Part shown: positions 1-8,497 of the stretch, piece after piece
Numbering within the stretch: the stretch's first letter is position 1
Layout of the letters: each line of letters begins with the position of its first letter
Origin: Candidatus Bathyarchaeota archaeon A05DMB-5
GTDB lineage: Archaea; Thermoproteota; Bathyarchaeia; Bathyarchaeales; Bathycorpusculaceae
Reading direction: 5' to 3'
Length of the DNA: 64,000 nucleotides
Assembly: GCA_019685655.1 (NCBI GenBank)
Contig: JABFQP010000003.1
Location: 1-64,000 of the forward strand
Made by a program: the position numbers and the translations under genes
Notes under the pieces: model-generated
Seen by the model: the letters and a program-made list of their open reading frames with translations, nothing else
Told to the model about the DNA's origin: nothing
Database searches by the model: none

Positions 1-598
1 GTCGCAGAGAGTAGGGTCGTCACGCCTAAACCTATTCTCTGGGCAAAGTTTTGAGGTGATATGAAAAAGGCAAGCAGAGATATTGTAGTTATAACCGCTA
101 TGGGTAAAACGCTTTTTATAAATGATGAAACTGCAGGTCGCTTTAATGAGATGCTAAAGACGAATCTAGAATATGTTTCGTCACCGTAAGAGTGTTCGGT
201 TACAAACGTTTCAAAATTTCCAATCTCCCAGCCAGCCACATTTACGGTCTCATCGATGTTTGATGCTGGATCCTTCGAGAAGGATAGTAAGAAGCGTTGA
301 GGTTTTTGTGTTCTAATTCTACGGTGAGTTCATGCGTTTCATATGGATATCGTGTAAAATCGAAAGTTTTTATGAAATCTCCTCTAACTCTATATTCTAA
401 ATACCCTTGCTCTTCATCTGCGTAGATTTCATATTTTGTGGGAAAACCGTTGGTGAACTCAAACTCCTTTACCTCATCTAATCCTATTTCAGAAGAATTG
501 AACCTAAACCACAAGTAGAAATCCAGCTTATAGCTACTTGCAGCTAAATCCACCTTTTCTATATTTACAAGCCAAACTCTAATAGTAATTTCAAGGCT
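1..598 (-). pseudogene. pentameric ligand-gated ion channel homologue, frameshifted, cut at both ends
   Basis: Cys-loop receptor (pLGIC) homologue, a membrane ligand-gated channel. The minus strand first reads an ectodomain with ITIRVWLVNIEKVDLAASSY, then DFYLWFRF and FTRYPYETHELTVELE (beta strands of the pLGIC ligand-binding domain). Near 270-285 the frame shifts by one base. The next frame continues with IDETVNVAGWEIGNFETF, then YSRFVFSISLKRP and the first transmembrane helix (SFIKSVLPIAVITTISLLAF) and the start of the second (RIGLGVTTLLSA), running out of the window at base 1. No signal peptide or start precedes it: its 5' part overlaps the 3' end of the truncated aminotransferase in another frame. 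Family identification is strong. Whether the shift is real decay or a sequencing error cannot be told here. Confidence 0.75.
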
Positions 599-1422
599 TC
601 CATCGTGCCAATGAAACTTATGAATCCCGGCGAGCCGACTTCAAAACGGCTTGCCGTGTCAGAAAGTTTCAAGCTCCAAATGTCCCAGAAATCTATGGTT
701 TCGAAAATTTCTTGCTTCACACTCGCCCAACCGACGAATGTTGGCTCAAATTTTTCGATAAGTTCCTCTTTAACGTAAAGGTAGCCTGTTCCGGGAGGGC
801 TTAGAAGCCACTTGTAACATGCCGTAGCCAAAAAGTCCACATTGTCCCTTTTTACATCTATTGGCATGGTGCCAACTGATTGTATTGCGTCAACGATTAG
901 GTAGGCTCCGTGTTCATGAGCTATTTCGCTTAAAGCCCGCAAGTCATGGCGAAAACCGTTAACGTATTCAACGTGGCTTACTGCAACTGCCACAGTCTTG
1001 TCGTCAACAGCTTTCTCCACATCTTCAAGCAAGATTTTGCCATTTACATTTTTCACGTAATCAACTTTCACGTCTAAACCCTTACGCAGCCAAGGATAAA
1101 CCACTGACGGATATTCCAAGTCGGTCGTGACAATTTTTGAGCCACGTGGATGAGTGAGCACATTTGCGGCTATATTCAATCCCATGGAGGTGTTTTCGAC
1201 AAGCGCGACTTCTTCTGGTTTGGCGCCGATTAGTTTCGCAAAAAAGGGTTTTCCGCCGTCGTTCCATTTAATCGAAGTGTCTCCGAAATTCGAGAATTCG
1301 TCAACGCATTTGCGAAGAGCATCAGCAACTGGTTTTGGAAGAGGCGACTGCGCGGCATGGTTCAAAAACACTTTGTTTTTGGTTATTGGAAATTGTTCGC
1401 GAATCTTCTTTATGTCTTCCAT
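565..1422 (-). CDS. class V aminotransferase / cysteine desulfurase-like, C-terminally truncated
   Basis: PLP-dependent fold-type I enzyme of the class V aminotransferase (NifS/CsdA-like) superfamily. Visible motifs: HAAQSPLPKPVADAL near the start, NTSMGLNIAANVL, the PLP-contact stretch AYLIVDAIQSVG (Asp), and the Schiff-base lysine in ATACYKWLLSPPGTGYLY. The protein is 285 residues and stops after GTMEALKLLLEFGL, where family members continue for roughly 90-110 residues of small domain, so the C-terminus is missing. The stop lies inside the 5' end of the pLGIC homologue, as if a deletion or a wrong assembly join connected two genes. The substrate cannot be told; a desulfurase-like role is a family inference. 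Activity of the truncated form is doubtful. Confidence 0.8.
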   Translation of the reverse strand: MEDIKKIREQFPITKNKVFLNHAAQSPLPKPVADALRKCVDEFSNFGDTSIKWNDGGKPFFAKLIGAKPEEVALVENTSMGLNIAANVLTHPRGSKIVTTDLEYPSVVYPWLRKGLDVKVDYVKNVNGKILLEDVEKAVDDKTVAVAVSHVEYVNGFRHDLRALSEIAHEHGAYLIVDAIQSVGTMPIDVKRDNVDFLATACYKWLLSPPGTGYLYVKEELIEKFEPTFVGWASVKQEIFETIDFWDIWSLKLSDTASRFEVGSPGFISFIGTMEALKLLLEFGL

Positions 1423-1497
1423 ATAGAAAGCTCCTTACCGCATTAGTTAGTAACCCAAATTAATAGCGTTGACTATAAACCTCTTTAGGTTATACAC

Positions 1498-1848
1498 ATG
1501 AACGAAAAAGCTATTGTCGTGGTTACGACACCAGAATTGCCTGGGCATGGAATAGTTAAGGTTTTAGGCGTTGTGCATGGGTTAACAGTGAGAACTAGAG
1601 GAGTTGGCGGAAAATTCGTCGCTAGCGTTGAAGGAATTTTCGGTGGAGAAGTGACTTCTTACACTTCTGAATGCGAAAAGGCAAGAAGAGAATCATTGGA
1701 GAGACTTATTGAGAACGCTAGAGAAAAAGGTGCAAACGCAGTTATAGGCGTGGATTTTGAAACAAGCGACATACTCCAAGGCACAGCTACAATCTTCGCA
1801 GCCTACGGAACAGCAGTAATCGCAAAACCGTTAGAAAAAGGTCCATGA
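1498..1848 (+). CDS. YbjQ/UPF0145 family protein
   Basis: Small soluble protein of 116 residues matching the YbjQ (UPF0145, DUF74) family: it opens with a beta strand (AIVVVTTPELPGH), has the family stretch VLGVVHGLTVRTRGVGGKF, a central helix (KARRESLERLIENAREKGA) and the C-terminal NAVIGVDFETSDI followed by a strand ending AYGTAVIAKP. Family members form homopentamers and are sometimes called heavy-metal-binding domains, but their role is not established. Length is normal. It is transcribed divergently from the aminotransferase gene with a 75-bp gap, so it probably has its own promoter. Confidence 0.85.
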   Translation: MNEKAIVVVTTPELPGHGIVKVLGVVHGLTVRTRGVGGKFVASVEGIFGGEVTSYTSECEKARRESLERLIENAREKGANAVIGVDFETSDILQGTATIFAAYGTAVIAKPLEKGP

Positions 1849-1889
1849 TTTCCTTCAGTGATGAATAAGCCCGTTCAAAGCGTTAGGTG

Positions 1890-2375
1890 TTATCTGAACA
1901 AAGCCAAAATTACTGCTCTAATAATCAAAGAGACGCCAATCAATGCTATTATTGTCGCCCAAAACGAAAACCACATAGCATGAGTTGTCGTTGCGTTAAG
2001 AAAGTTATTTACTAAAAAGCCACCCACAAGCCAAAACACAATGTCTCCTGCGGTATCTGCTTTTTTATTCAGTGGTGAACGAGCAAAAAGGCGCAGTGCA
2101 AGCAAAACTGCAAGGAAGATGCCCCACGAGAAACAGAATAGAGCAGCAGCTGAGTAAACAGCCGAGTGGTTTGCTGGATTTACGGGTGCTGGAAGAGAAA
2201 TATTAAGTGAAACGTTGGGCACTTGGACAATGTTGAAGTCTTGGAAAAAGGCTACGGTGTTGTCGATTAATCCTGATGTTCCAATAAAGAGCACACCTAA
2301 AAGAATAAAGAAGACGCCTGCTGAAAAGATGCTTAGAAATTGTTCCCTTGTCTTCTGTGAAAAATCGGCGCTCAT
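1890..2375 (-). CDS. four-helix membrane protein of unknown function
   Basis: Hypothetical membrane protein, about 161 residues. The sequence shows a short charged N-terminus (SADFSQKTREQ) and four hydrophobic segments: near residues 10-30, 70-95, 105-125 and 135-155. The first loop, between helices one and two, is long and polar (FFQDFNIVQVPNVSLNISLP...) and probably faces outside. I chose the ATG at 2375 because a GGAG lies upstream of it; an ATG seven codons earlier (2396) has no visible ribosome-binding site. Convergent with the UPF0145 gene. I recognise no family. Confidence 0.6.
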   Translation of the reverse strand: MSADFSQKTREQFLSIFSAGVFFILLGVLFIGTSGLIDNTVAFFQDFNIVQVPNVSLNISLPAPVNPANHSAVYSAAALFCFSWGIFLAVLLALRLFARSPLNKKADTAGDIVFWLVGGFLVNNFLNATTTHAMWFSFWATIIALIGVSLIIRAVILALFR

Positions 2376-2445
2376 TTTTGTTTTTTCTCCACGCATTACT
2401 TTCGCTTAGCATGCATATAACATTTCGCAAAATGTCTTAACATGC

Positions 2446-2453
2446 CTTAAATA
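2446..2453 (+). promoter_or_regulatory. TATA-like box for the zinc-ribbon membrane protein
   Basis: TTAAATAC lies about 50 bp upstream of the ATG at 2499. With archaeal spacing, transcription would begin near 2472-2478, leaving a leader of about 25 nt that contains the AGGTGAAG ribosome-binding site. Recognised by eye only. Confidence 0.35.
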
Positions 2454-2498
2454 CTCAATGCGACAATAAGAAACTGAAATGTGTAAAAGGTGAAGTGG

Positions 2499-2900
2499 AT
2501 GCCTGAATGCAAAAAATGCGGTTCCAAAGTTGAAGAAGACATGAGTTTCTGTCCAAAATGTGGAGCACCATTAAAAGTCGAGGCAATTTCTACTGGACAG
2601 CCTCCGACGGCTCAGCGTCCTAAAGACGAAAAAGAAGAGAAGCACGAGAAACATGAGAAACATGAAAAAGAGAAGGCGGAAAAGCACGAGAAGAAGGAAT
2701 ACGCCTTTTTAGGACCGCTTATCGGCGGCATAGTCTTGATTATTATAGGCTTAAGTTCTTATCTTGAAGTTACCGGTGCTCTTGATGTGCAAACAAGAAG
2801 AATGATGTGGGCTTTGTTCATAATCATAATTGGCGTACTCATAATATTTGGCGCGTTCTACTATACAATGACGGCAAGAAAGAAGTATCCTAAGCCCTAG
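2499..2900 (+). CDS. zinc-ribbon protein with His/Glu/Lys linker and two membrane helices
   Basis: Begins with a four-cysteine zinc ribbon (CKKCGSKVEEDMSFCPKCG), continues with a striking low-complexity linker built on EKHEK repeats (about residues 45-70), then two transmembrane helices (GPLIGGIVLIIIGLSSYL and MMWALFIIIIGVLIIFGAFY) and a basic tail. The ATG at 2499 follows AGGTGAAG at good spacing and puts the zinc ribbon at the N-terminus; an upstream GTG at 2490 would only add four residues. Such proteins are common in TACK archaea; the function is unknown. The His/Glu-rich linker could bind metal, which is inference. The last four bases overlap the convergent GH3-like gene. Confidence 0.8.
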   Translation: MPECKKCGSKVEEDMSFCPKCGAPLKVEAISTGQPPTAQRPKDEKEEKHEKHEKHEKEKAEKHEKKEYAFLGPLIGGIVLIIIGLSSYLEVTGALDVQTRRMMWALFIIIIGVLIIFGAFYYTMTARKKYPKP

Positions 2901-4084
2901 ATTACCCAGCCAAAAAACAGCCTAAACAAGTAATGTTCCAAACGCGTTAGAGTATTGTTTCGTCCGACCACGCGGAAATAATTTTTTCCAACAGCTTCTA
3001 TCAAATCTCCTATGTCGTATCTTGGAAACATGCATGAAGATATTATCAGTTTACCCCATTCTCCACGTTTAAGTTCATGCAGCATTTTCACTTCATGGTT
3101 TGTTTGAACTTCGAAGAAGTATTTGTCATAGTTTGGAGAAATGTATGGCAAATCGTCAAGTTGCTGTCCAAAAACGCCTTCAGTGGCGCTGTAGATTTCG
3201 ACAACTGGAACTTGTCCAAAATGCTCTCTTAATTTTGGAGCATATTTGAACTGGATTTTTCGCACGCTTGTACAGAAAAGAGCGTGGAACTTCCATAGTT
3301 CCTTCGGTTTTTTACCGTGTCTCTGTTTGACGTATCGGGCAAAGGCTAAAATGATAGGTGTTACTCCCATCGTGGCGACTACATTCTCATTCAATGCTTG
3401 CTGATAAGCCAGTTCAAACCGTCTTTCCCAGTCCTGCCTAGTGATACCCGCACCCAACGCGTCTATATCTTCTTGCCTGGGCGCAAGGCTAACTCTATCA
3501 AACATGGGGTTAAGCCTCGCGTAGGTGCCTGAACTGTAACCGTAAGTAACCTCACGACCATCCACAACCATCGTGTGAACGCTGGATGGAAAGTTCAAGT
3601 TGAGAATTTTTCCTGTAAAAATTTCAAAATCCTCTTTTCTCAACGCGTAATTTACGAGAGCCCTTGCTCCGCAAATGAAAATTTGCTCTATGTGCGTTTT
3701 TGTTGCGGGAAGCACTTTTGCGGCGCCTGTTGAACCGCGAGTCATGACCCAGCATAAGACGGGTTCAGGAAGAATCGCGTTGTAGTTGCCTTTCACAACT
3801 TCGCTGAAGTATGGGTTAAGCCCTTTATAGTTTATTACTGGAAAGTTTTTCCTAAAGTCTGCGGCGTCTTTGACTTCTGTGGCGTTGTGGTTTTGTCCAT
3901 ATCTTGTTTTGGCGTAAGCGCTAACCAAATCGTTGAGAACTTGCTCTTGATGTTTTTCTGGGGTCTTTAACGATTCGTACCATGAGCCGATTATTGGCTG
4001 AAGTATTCCAAGATTATCGTTTTCACGGAACATTGCGATACGAACTAAGAATTGTGCAAAATCAACTAATATACACATCGCCAC
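2897..4084 (-). CDS. GH3 auxin-responsive-promoter family protein (acyl-adenylate type), short form
   Basis: 395 residues similar to the GH3 family, which belongs to the firefly-luciferase-like adenylate-forming superfamily. Evidence: the family start with EQVLNDLVSAYAKTRYGQNH and DFRKNFPVINYKGLNPYF, the phosphate-binding-loop-like MTRGSTGAAKVLPAT, the EIYSATEGVFGQQ stretch and FPRYDIGDLIEAVG. Plant GH3 enzymes join amino acids to jasmonate or auxin; archaeal substrates are unknown. It ends soon after FRVVGRNNTLTRLEHYLF, about 150 residues shorter than plant GH3 enzymes, so the C-terminal lid is reduced or lost. An internal ATG at 4033 (MFRENDNLGILQPI) is an alternative start. Convergent, 4-bp overlap with the zinc-ribbon gene. 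Confidence 0.7.
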   Translation of the reverse strand: MAMCILVDFAQFLVRIAMFRENDNLGILQPIIGSWYESLKTPEKHQEQVLNDLVSAYAKTRYGQNHNATEVKDAADFRKNFPVINYKGLNPYFSEVVKGNYNAILPEPVLCWVMTRGSTGAAKVLPATKTHIEQIFICGARALVNYALRKEDFEIFTGKILNLNFPSSVHTMVVDGREVTYGYSSGTYARLNPMFDRVSLAPRQEDIDALGAGITRQDWERRFELAYQQALNENVVATMGVTPIILAFARYVKQRHGKKPKELWKFHALFCTSVRKIQFKYAPKLREHFGQVPVVEIYSATEGVFGQQLDDLPYISPNYDKYFFEVQTNHEVKMLHELKRGEWGKLIISSCMFPRYDIGDLIEAVGKNYFRVVGRNNTLTRLEHYLFRLFFGWVI

Positions 4085-4180
4085 TCAAAACGCGATTTTG
4101 ATTTTTCGCGACGGAATAAAATAAAGTGTTATAGCCTCGAAGCTAAAATACTCCTTAGCTGAAAATTAGAAGGTTGCTTT

Positions 4181-4843
4181 ATGCTGGTTGCAGGCGTTGA
4201 CGATGCAGGACGCGGTTCCATAATCGGTCCACTGGTAATTGCTGGAGTGCTAATGCAAGAAGAGGACATACCCAGACTTGTGCAATTAGGCGTTAAAGAC
4301 TCAAAACTGTTGTCTCCACACCGAAGAGAAATCCTCGCAGCAGAAATCAAACGCATCGCCAAAAATTATGCAGTAATGAAGTTGACACCGAGAGAAATTG
4401 ACTATGTTGTTGAGACTGGCAGAAAACTTCACAAGCTCAACCGTCTGGAAGCGCAAACCATGGCGAAAGTGATAGAAACGCTAAAGCCGGACATCGCGTA
4501 TGTGGATGCTTCGGATGTTCTGGAAGAACGATTTAAAGAGCACATTCTAGAGGAGTTATCATTCAAAATACCTATAATATCTGAACATAAAGCTGACAGA
4601 AAATATCCCATAGTCTCAGCAGCGTCAATAATAGCTAAAGTAGAACGTGACAAAGAAATTGCAGGGCTTGCACGCAGATATGGCGATTTAGGATGCGGCT
4701 ATCCCACAGACCAGAAGACACTTGAGTTTCTCCAGCAATGTCTGAAAAAATTTGGCGAATACCCTGAGTTTGTTAGAAAATCTTGGAAGCCCGCCAAAAA
4801 AGCCAAGAAGGAAAATGATTCTCGTCAGGCTAAGCTAGTTTAA
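4181..4843 (+). CDS. rnhB: ribonuclease HII
   Basis: Endonuclease that cuts the RNA strand of RNA-DNA hybrids and removes ribonucleotides from DNA. 220 residues, normal for archaea. Motifs: GVDDAGRGSIIGPLVIAGVL at the N-terminus, YVDASDVL (catalytic Asp), and SEHKADRKYPIVSAASIIAKVERD (catalytic Asp and the following basic helix). The first motif reads DDAGRG where most enzymes have DEAGRG, a conservative change at a metal ligand. It ends with a Lys-rich tail (KPAKKAKKEND). Convergent with the HTH regulator gene, 4-bp overlap. Confidence 0.92.
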   Translation: MLVAGVDDAGRGSIIGPLVIAGVLMQEEDIPRLVQLGVKDSKLLSPHRREILAAEIKRIAKNYAVMKLTPREIDYVVETGRKLHKLNRLEAQTMAKVIETLKPDIAYVDASDVLEERFKEHILEELSFKIPIISEHKADRKYPIVSAASIIAKVERDKEIAGLARRYGDLGCGYPTDQKTLEFLQQCLKKFGEYPEFVRKSWKPAKKAKKENDSRQAKLV

Positions 4844-5787
4844 ACCATGCAGATTATATCTTCTGGTTTTCTGATTTTAGAGAGGTCATCACGGTAAATG
4901 CATGGTATGTCCTTGTTTGGTGGTTTTTGTTTTTCTGTTATCAGTACTGGATGTGCTTTGATTATTCGGCTGACGCTTAAAATTTCCTCTACCCTACGGT
5001 TGAGTGTACGTTCTCGGTCGTTTGCCACTCCACCGATAATTTTCATTTCTTCTTCTGGAACTGTTATGACAAAATCGAAAGGTGCCCTTTTCACCATTGT
5101 GACATGGGAACGCGAAAATTTGCTGCAAATTTTGGCAAGAAGTCTATTTTTTGCTATAACATTTCCAGCCGTTCTCAGCAAGGTACATTTACGTTGATTT
5201 TTAGGTTTCTCGAAAACATTTACTGGCTTGGCAACGGGCGCTCCAAGAGCATAAATCAAATTATAAGCAGTCGCAACTGAAGCTTTAGCCATGCCACGTT
5301 CATAACCATAAAGAGTTCGCCGTGATATACCAATCATTTCCGCCGCTTCGCCTGCAGATAGACCTAGCTCTTGTCTTCTGCGCTTAATTGTTTCACCGTC
5401 AATCTCAACGTAATAGCCGCCTGGACCTGCTTGAATTAGTGGATAGATTTTGTGAAGCACGATGTTCTCGAAAGTTTTGGATGTGACTGCAAAAACATCA
5501 TATCTTTTGTAAACTGTGTCATCTTCTAATGGTTTTTCACGTGTTCTTTCGCTTACAAGAAAATATGCTGCTGAGACGCACTTGGACACGAGTTTAAGCT
5601 CTTGTGAATCATCGAAGGAGAAACTGTCAATGTCCACTTGAAACTTTATGAAAACAACATTGTCGCCCTTTCGCGCTGCATAATCAAAACAACTGTGCCT
5701 AACACAACATTTCTCAGAAACGCTGAAACCCGCTTCTTTCAGCACAGTCTCTGGAGCTTTTTTCTCCTCCCTCTCCCTATAAACCAT
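4840..5787 (-). CDS. archaeal HTH-type transcriptional regulator (MJ0164-like family)
   Basis: 315-residue protein of an archaea-specific family of putative HTH regulators. The N-terminal ~120 residues resemble a restriction-endonuclease-like alpha/beta domain (DNVVFIKFQVDIDSFSFDD; YDVFAVTSK). A Cro/XRE helix-turn-helix follows near residues 130-185 (IKRRRQELGLSAGEAAEMIG then ISRRTLYGYERGMAKAS), and the C-terminus carries an alpha/beta domain ending with DLSKIRKPEDIICMV. Targets are unknown. It sits immediately downstream of the FlpA/Nop5 genes on the same strand with a 66-bp gap, so it could be read from the same transcript. Confidence 0.8.
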   Translation of the reverse strand: MVYREREEKKAPETVLKEAGFSVSEKCCVRHSCFDYAARKGDNVVFIKFQVDIDSFSFDDSQELKLVSKCVSAAYFLVSERTREKPLEDDTVYKRYDVFAVTSKTFENIVLHKIYPLIQAGPGGYYVEIDGETIKRRRQELGLSAGEAAEMIGISRRTLYGYERGMAKASVATAYNLIYALGAPVAKPVNVFEKPKNQRKCTLLRTAGNVIAKNRLLAKICSKFSRSHVTMVKRAPFDFVITVPEEEMKIIGGVANDRERTLNRRVEEILSVSRIIKAHPVLITEKQKPPNKDIPCIYRDDLSKIRKPEDIICMV

Positions 5788-5853
5788 CGAGCGTCACAAA
5801 AAATATCATCACGCTGTCCGATATAAACTATACTTGTCCTCTAGAAGATAGAT

Positions 5854-6552
5854 TCAGTAGAACTGGGCCACTATCATGGCATGCGCTTTATCGTAGGGTT
5901 CCAAATGGACGACTTCTTCGATGTCGAAACCACGGCTTTTCAACACTTTGGTTTCTTGTTTGTAGACTTCTGAGGGTTCTTTTGTTACGTCTATGCTTTG
6001 GGATTTTACGGCAAGCATTACCCATCCGTGTTTTTTAAGGAATAAGTCCGCGTTGTCTGCGAGAACTTTTGCTTGTTCCGGCTGGGCGATGTCGCAGTAA
6101 ATGTCATCAACTTTTCCGCTGATAAACACGGCGTATTTCTCTGGAAACCGCGCGTCTTCAAGAATTGGCAACATGTTAAGTCTATAAGCGCAAACGTTGT
6201 TCACAAGTTCTCTTATGGCTCTGGATGCGAATTCCACACAGTAAACGCGTCCTTTTTCGCTGACAATGTCTGAAATGTGACTGGCAGTGGTTCCAGAGGC
6301 AGCGCCAAGATAAAGCACTATATGATTTGGCTTTATAGGGACAGTTTTCAAATTTTTGTTTATAGCTGCTGCGAGCTTACTGCGGAAAGCATCCCAGACG
6401 CGGTATTCAACGCCTTCACAGCGTATTAACCTCTCGCCATACACGTTTCTTCCAGGCGTAAGATTCCGCGTTGCCAGCCTTTGGGCTCCATCTTCTAATG
6501 TTACTTGGTAGATTGCTGGGAATTGCGGATGAGGCTTAACGTTTACGTGCAC
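5854..6552 (-). CDS. flpA: fibrillarin-like rRNA/tRNA 2'-O-methyltransferase
   Basis: Catalytic subunit of the box C/D small RNP, which 2'-O-methylates rRNA and tRNA using SAM. Visible: the N-terminal domain (FPAIYQVTLEDG, RLATRNLTPG), the SAM-binding motif VLYLGAASGTTASHISDIV, GRVYCVEFASRAIREL, the catalytic Asp in DARFPEKY, DDIYCDIAQPEQA and the catalytic Lys in VMLAVKSQSID. I place the start at GTG 6552 (VHVNVKPHPQ), with GGAG about ten bases upstream; this gives 232 residues, usual for archaeal FlpA. A longer reading from ATG 6639 would add 29 very basic residues inside Nop5. It overlaps the Nop5 3' end by 17 bp, the conserved archaeal pair. Confidence 0.92.
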   Translation of the reverse strand: MHVNVKPHPQFPAIYQVTLEDGAQRLATRNLTPGRNVYGERLIRCEGVEYRVWDAFRSKLAAAINKNLKTVPIKPNHIVLYLGAASGTTASHISDIVSEKGRVYCVEFASRAIRELVNNVCAYRLNMLPILEDARFPEKYAVFISGKVDDIYCDIAQPEQAKVLADNADLFLKKHGWVMLAVKSQSIDVTKEPSEVYKQETKVLKSRGFDIEEVVHLEPYDKAHAMIVAQFY

Positions 6553-7756
6553 GTTTGTTCTTTCTCCACTTTTTCTCTTGTTGAGGTTTCTTTTCTGGAA
6601 TTTGCGGTGGTTCAGTGTATTTTTCGCGGATTTCTTCAAGTCTCTTTTCCAAGTCAGCTTTCAAATCGTCGCCTATGTATCTGCCTCCGAAGGCATCTGA
6701 CCTCGCGGCTATGGCTAGTTTTCCAGCTAAAGCCCGTGCGATTTTGCCTCTTTGCCATTTTTTGGCTTCATGCAAGTAGGTGTGCTGAAAGATTATTCCG
6801 TGTTTTGGCGGTCTTGCTCCAGACTTTAACGAGCGGAATAGGGCTTTTTCTGCTCCTAAAACTTGGATTGTGCTTGCTGGTCGTCTTGCTAGGTTTGTTA
6901 ATCCGCCTGAGATGGCAATTAGGCGTGCGCCGAGTAATGCGCCGACTATGGCTTTCACGTTTGGCGCGACTTCTTCCATGGCTGTTTCTAAGTATTTTTC
7001 CATGTTCTCTCTGAGTTGGTATAGGTTAAGCACGTCTTTGCATAGGGTTTGAATTTGTTTGAGGTCTGCTTCAGCGAGGTCTGCGCCCATAGAAGCTTCG
7101 GCTGTTTTGGCTATTTGTCCAGCTTTTGATTTTGACATGTCATGTTTTTCAAGCGCTTCGACTGTGAAATTTTCTCGGTTGCCAAGCTCCAAAATTAAGC
7201 GTGCGTAGGTTTCGTGCTTGTCAATTAGGCGGTCAAGTTCTGGAAAGTGAATTCCGTACCATTCTCTCACGCGACTCATGAACAAGTTTATTGTCTTATC
7301 TAAATCATCAAGCGTTTGAATGGCTTGAGCAATGATTAGGTCTCTTTTCTCCACTGCGCCTTTGACTCGGAGCTTAGCGATTTCCATTGTGACGTTATGC
7401 GTCCACACATTAAATTCTTCTGCGTTCTTTACAAATCCTGTTTCAACCGCAAACCTTTCCATGTTAGAACGAACCAGTTCGCCAGCGCGTGAAGGCTTAG
7501 CAATTTCTGTCGTGATTCCCAGTTTTTCCGCTTCTTTGGCGAGACTTGCGTTTTCAAAAACAAACTTGTTATAGCCTTTTTTCTTTAATAACTCAATCAA
7601 ACTGGCAACTTCGTCCACGATTTTTCCAGATTCAATTTTTGTAATGGTTTTAGCGGCGTTCTGAGGGTTTTTTGAAAATAAAACTTTCTCAACAAGCGCG
7701 TTTTCTTCGCTAAAAGCAAGTATCCCAAACGCGCATTCAATTATTGTTGCTTTCAT
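6536..7756 (-). CDS. nop5: Nop5/Nop56-Nop58 core protein of box C/D RNP
   Basis: Scaffold of the archaeal box C/D RNP: it bridges L7Ae-bound guide RNA and fibrillarin. 406 residues from the ATG at 7756 (MKATIIECAFGILAF). Features: N-terminal fibrillarin-binding domain, a long coiled coil in the middle (about 120-230), and the Nop RNA-binding domain with APNVKAIVGALLGARLIAISGGL, RRPASTIQVLGAEKALF and HGIIFQHTYLH. A charged tail (EKKWRKNKRARKR) overlaps the flpA start. A further 25 upstream codons are open, but the conserved protein begins at MKATIIEC. Confidence 0.93.
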   Translation of the reverse strand: MKATIIECAFGILAFSEENALVEKVLFSKNPQNAAKTITKIESGKIVDEVASLIELLKKKGYNKFVFENASLAKEAEKLGITTEIAKPSRAGELVRSNMERFAVETGFVKNAEEFNVWTHNVTMEIAKLRVKGAVEKRDLIIAQAIQTLDDLDKTINLFMSRVREWYGIHFPELDRLIDKHETYARLILELGNRENFTVEALEKHDMSKSKAGQIAKTAEASMGADLAEADLKQIQTLCKDVLNLYQLRENMEKYLETAMEEVAPNVKAIVGALLGARLIAISGGLTNLARRPASTIQVLGAEKALFRSLKSGARPPKHGIIFQHTYLHEAKKWQRGKIARALAGKLAIAARSDAFGGRYIGDDLKADLEKRLEEIREKYTEPPQIPEKKPQQEKKWRKNKRARKR

Positions 7757-7864
7757 CGTCTTACGCCTCAGTCCGAATACTATTGACAATTTATCTCCTA
7801 ATAAATGATTACTGAATAAGCTATGCGTCATGCAGTCTTCAGATTATTTAAAGATGCCATTTTG

Positions 7865-8125
7865 TCATTTTTTGATGCGGCGGATTTCGAAGACCACCGG
7901 GTTTTCTGCGTCTGGACACGCATTGCATATCACGTTTTTGTCTTCTGCCCACGGAAACTCTACGCCATAACACATAGCGTAGACCTTCGGAAGAATCACC
8001 ATTAACGCACTGTAGCAAATGTTGCCCTTCACGGATTTGCCGTCAAAAACTATCTTGTCGCCAACCTTATGCCCGAAAGCACATTTGCCTTTTTGGCTTT
8101 TCACGGTAACTTCAACAAGAGACAT
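7865..8125 (-). CDS. TIGR04076-family cysteine-containing small protein
   Basis: 86 residues with the signature of the TIGR04076 family: an N-terminal VEVTVKSQKGKCAFGHKVGD stretch, ICYSALMVILPKVYAMCYG in the middle and the C-terminal CNACPDAENPVVFEIRRI. Five cysteines and one histidine could bind metal or an Fe-S cluster; the family function is unknown. Soluble, no signal peptide. Stands alone between Nop5 and a coiled-coil gene. Confidence 0.75.
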   Translation of the reverse strand: MSLVEVTVKSQKGKCAFGHKVGDKIVFDGKSVKGNICYSALMVILPKVYAMCYGVEFPWAEDKNVICNACPDAENPVVFEIRRIKK

Positions 8126-8258
8126 GCGAATTCCTCAACAAGCGTTTGTAAAGCGAAACATAAAATAAAGCTTATCTCAGGCTCGTCGTGGATGGCTTGT
8201 TTAACAGAACTTTTCTACATAAATCTTAAGTGTTCAAAAACCGAAGTATAACGCAATA

Positions 8259-8495
8259 ATGGATGAGCTGACGCTTATGAGCAATTTTAAAAACATAATT
8301 GAGAAGATTAAATCCTTAGAAGCTGAACGCAAAAATCTTATGTTGGAAATTGAAGAGCTTAAGAAGATGGCGGATTCCAAAGCTAAAGCCTTAGAAAGCG
8401 AAATAAGCATGCTACGGGAAGAAGTGAAATCGTTGCGTGTGCTATTGGGTGCTGAAGAGCCCGAACCTCCCTTGGGACAAAAAAAGAAGAAATAG
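8259..8495 (+). CDS. small coiled-coil protein
   Basis: 78 residues, almost entirely a predicted coiled coil: heptad-like leucines run through NFKNIIEKIKSLEAERKNLM and EIEELKKMADSKAKALESEI to EVKSLRVLL. It ends with an acidic-proline stretch (GAEEPEPPLG) and a lysine tail. No family recognised; prefoldin-like or a structural adaptor are possibilities only. Ends two bases before the convergent HAD gene. Confidence 0.6.
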   Translation: MDELTLMSNFKNIIEKIKSLEAERKNLMLEIEELKKMADSKAKALESEISMLREEVKSLRVLLGAEEPEPPLGQKKKK

Positions 8496-8497
8496 GC

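Noticed and set aside
61-189. Small plus-strand gene of 42 codons with a plausible ribosome-binding site
   Set aside because: The minus strand at the same place reads clear pLGIC membrane helices, so the plus-strand frame is a shadow.
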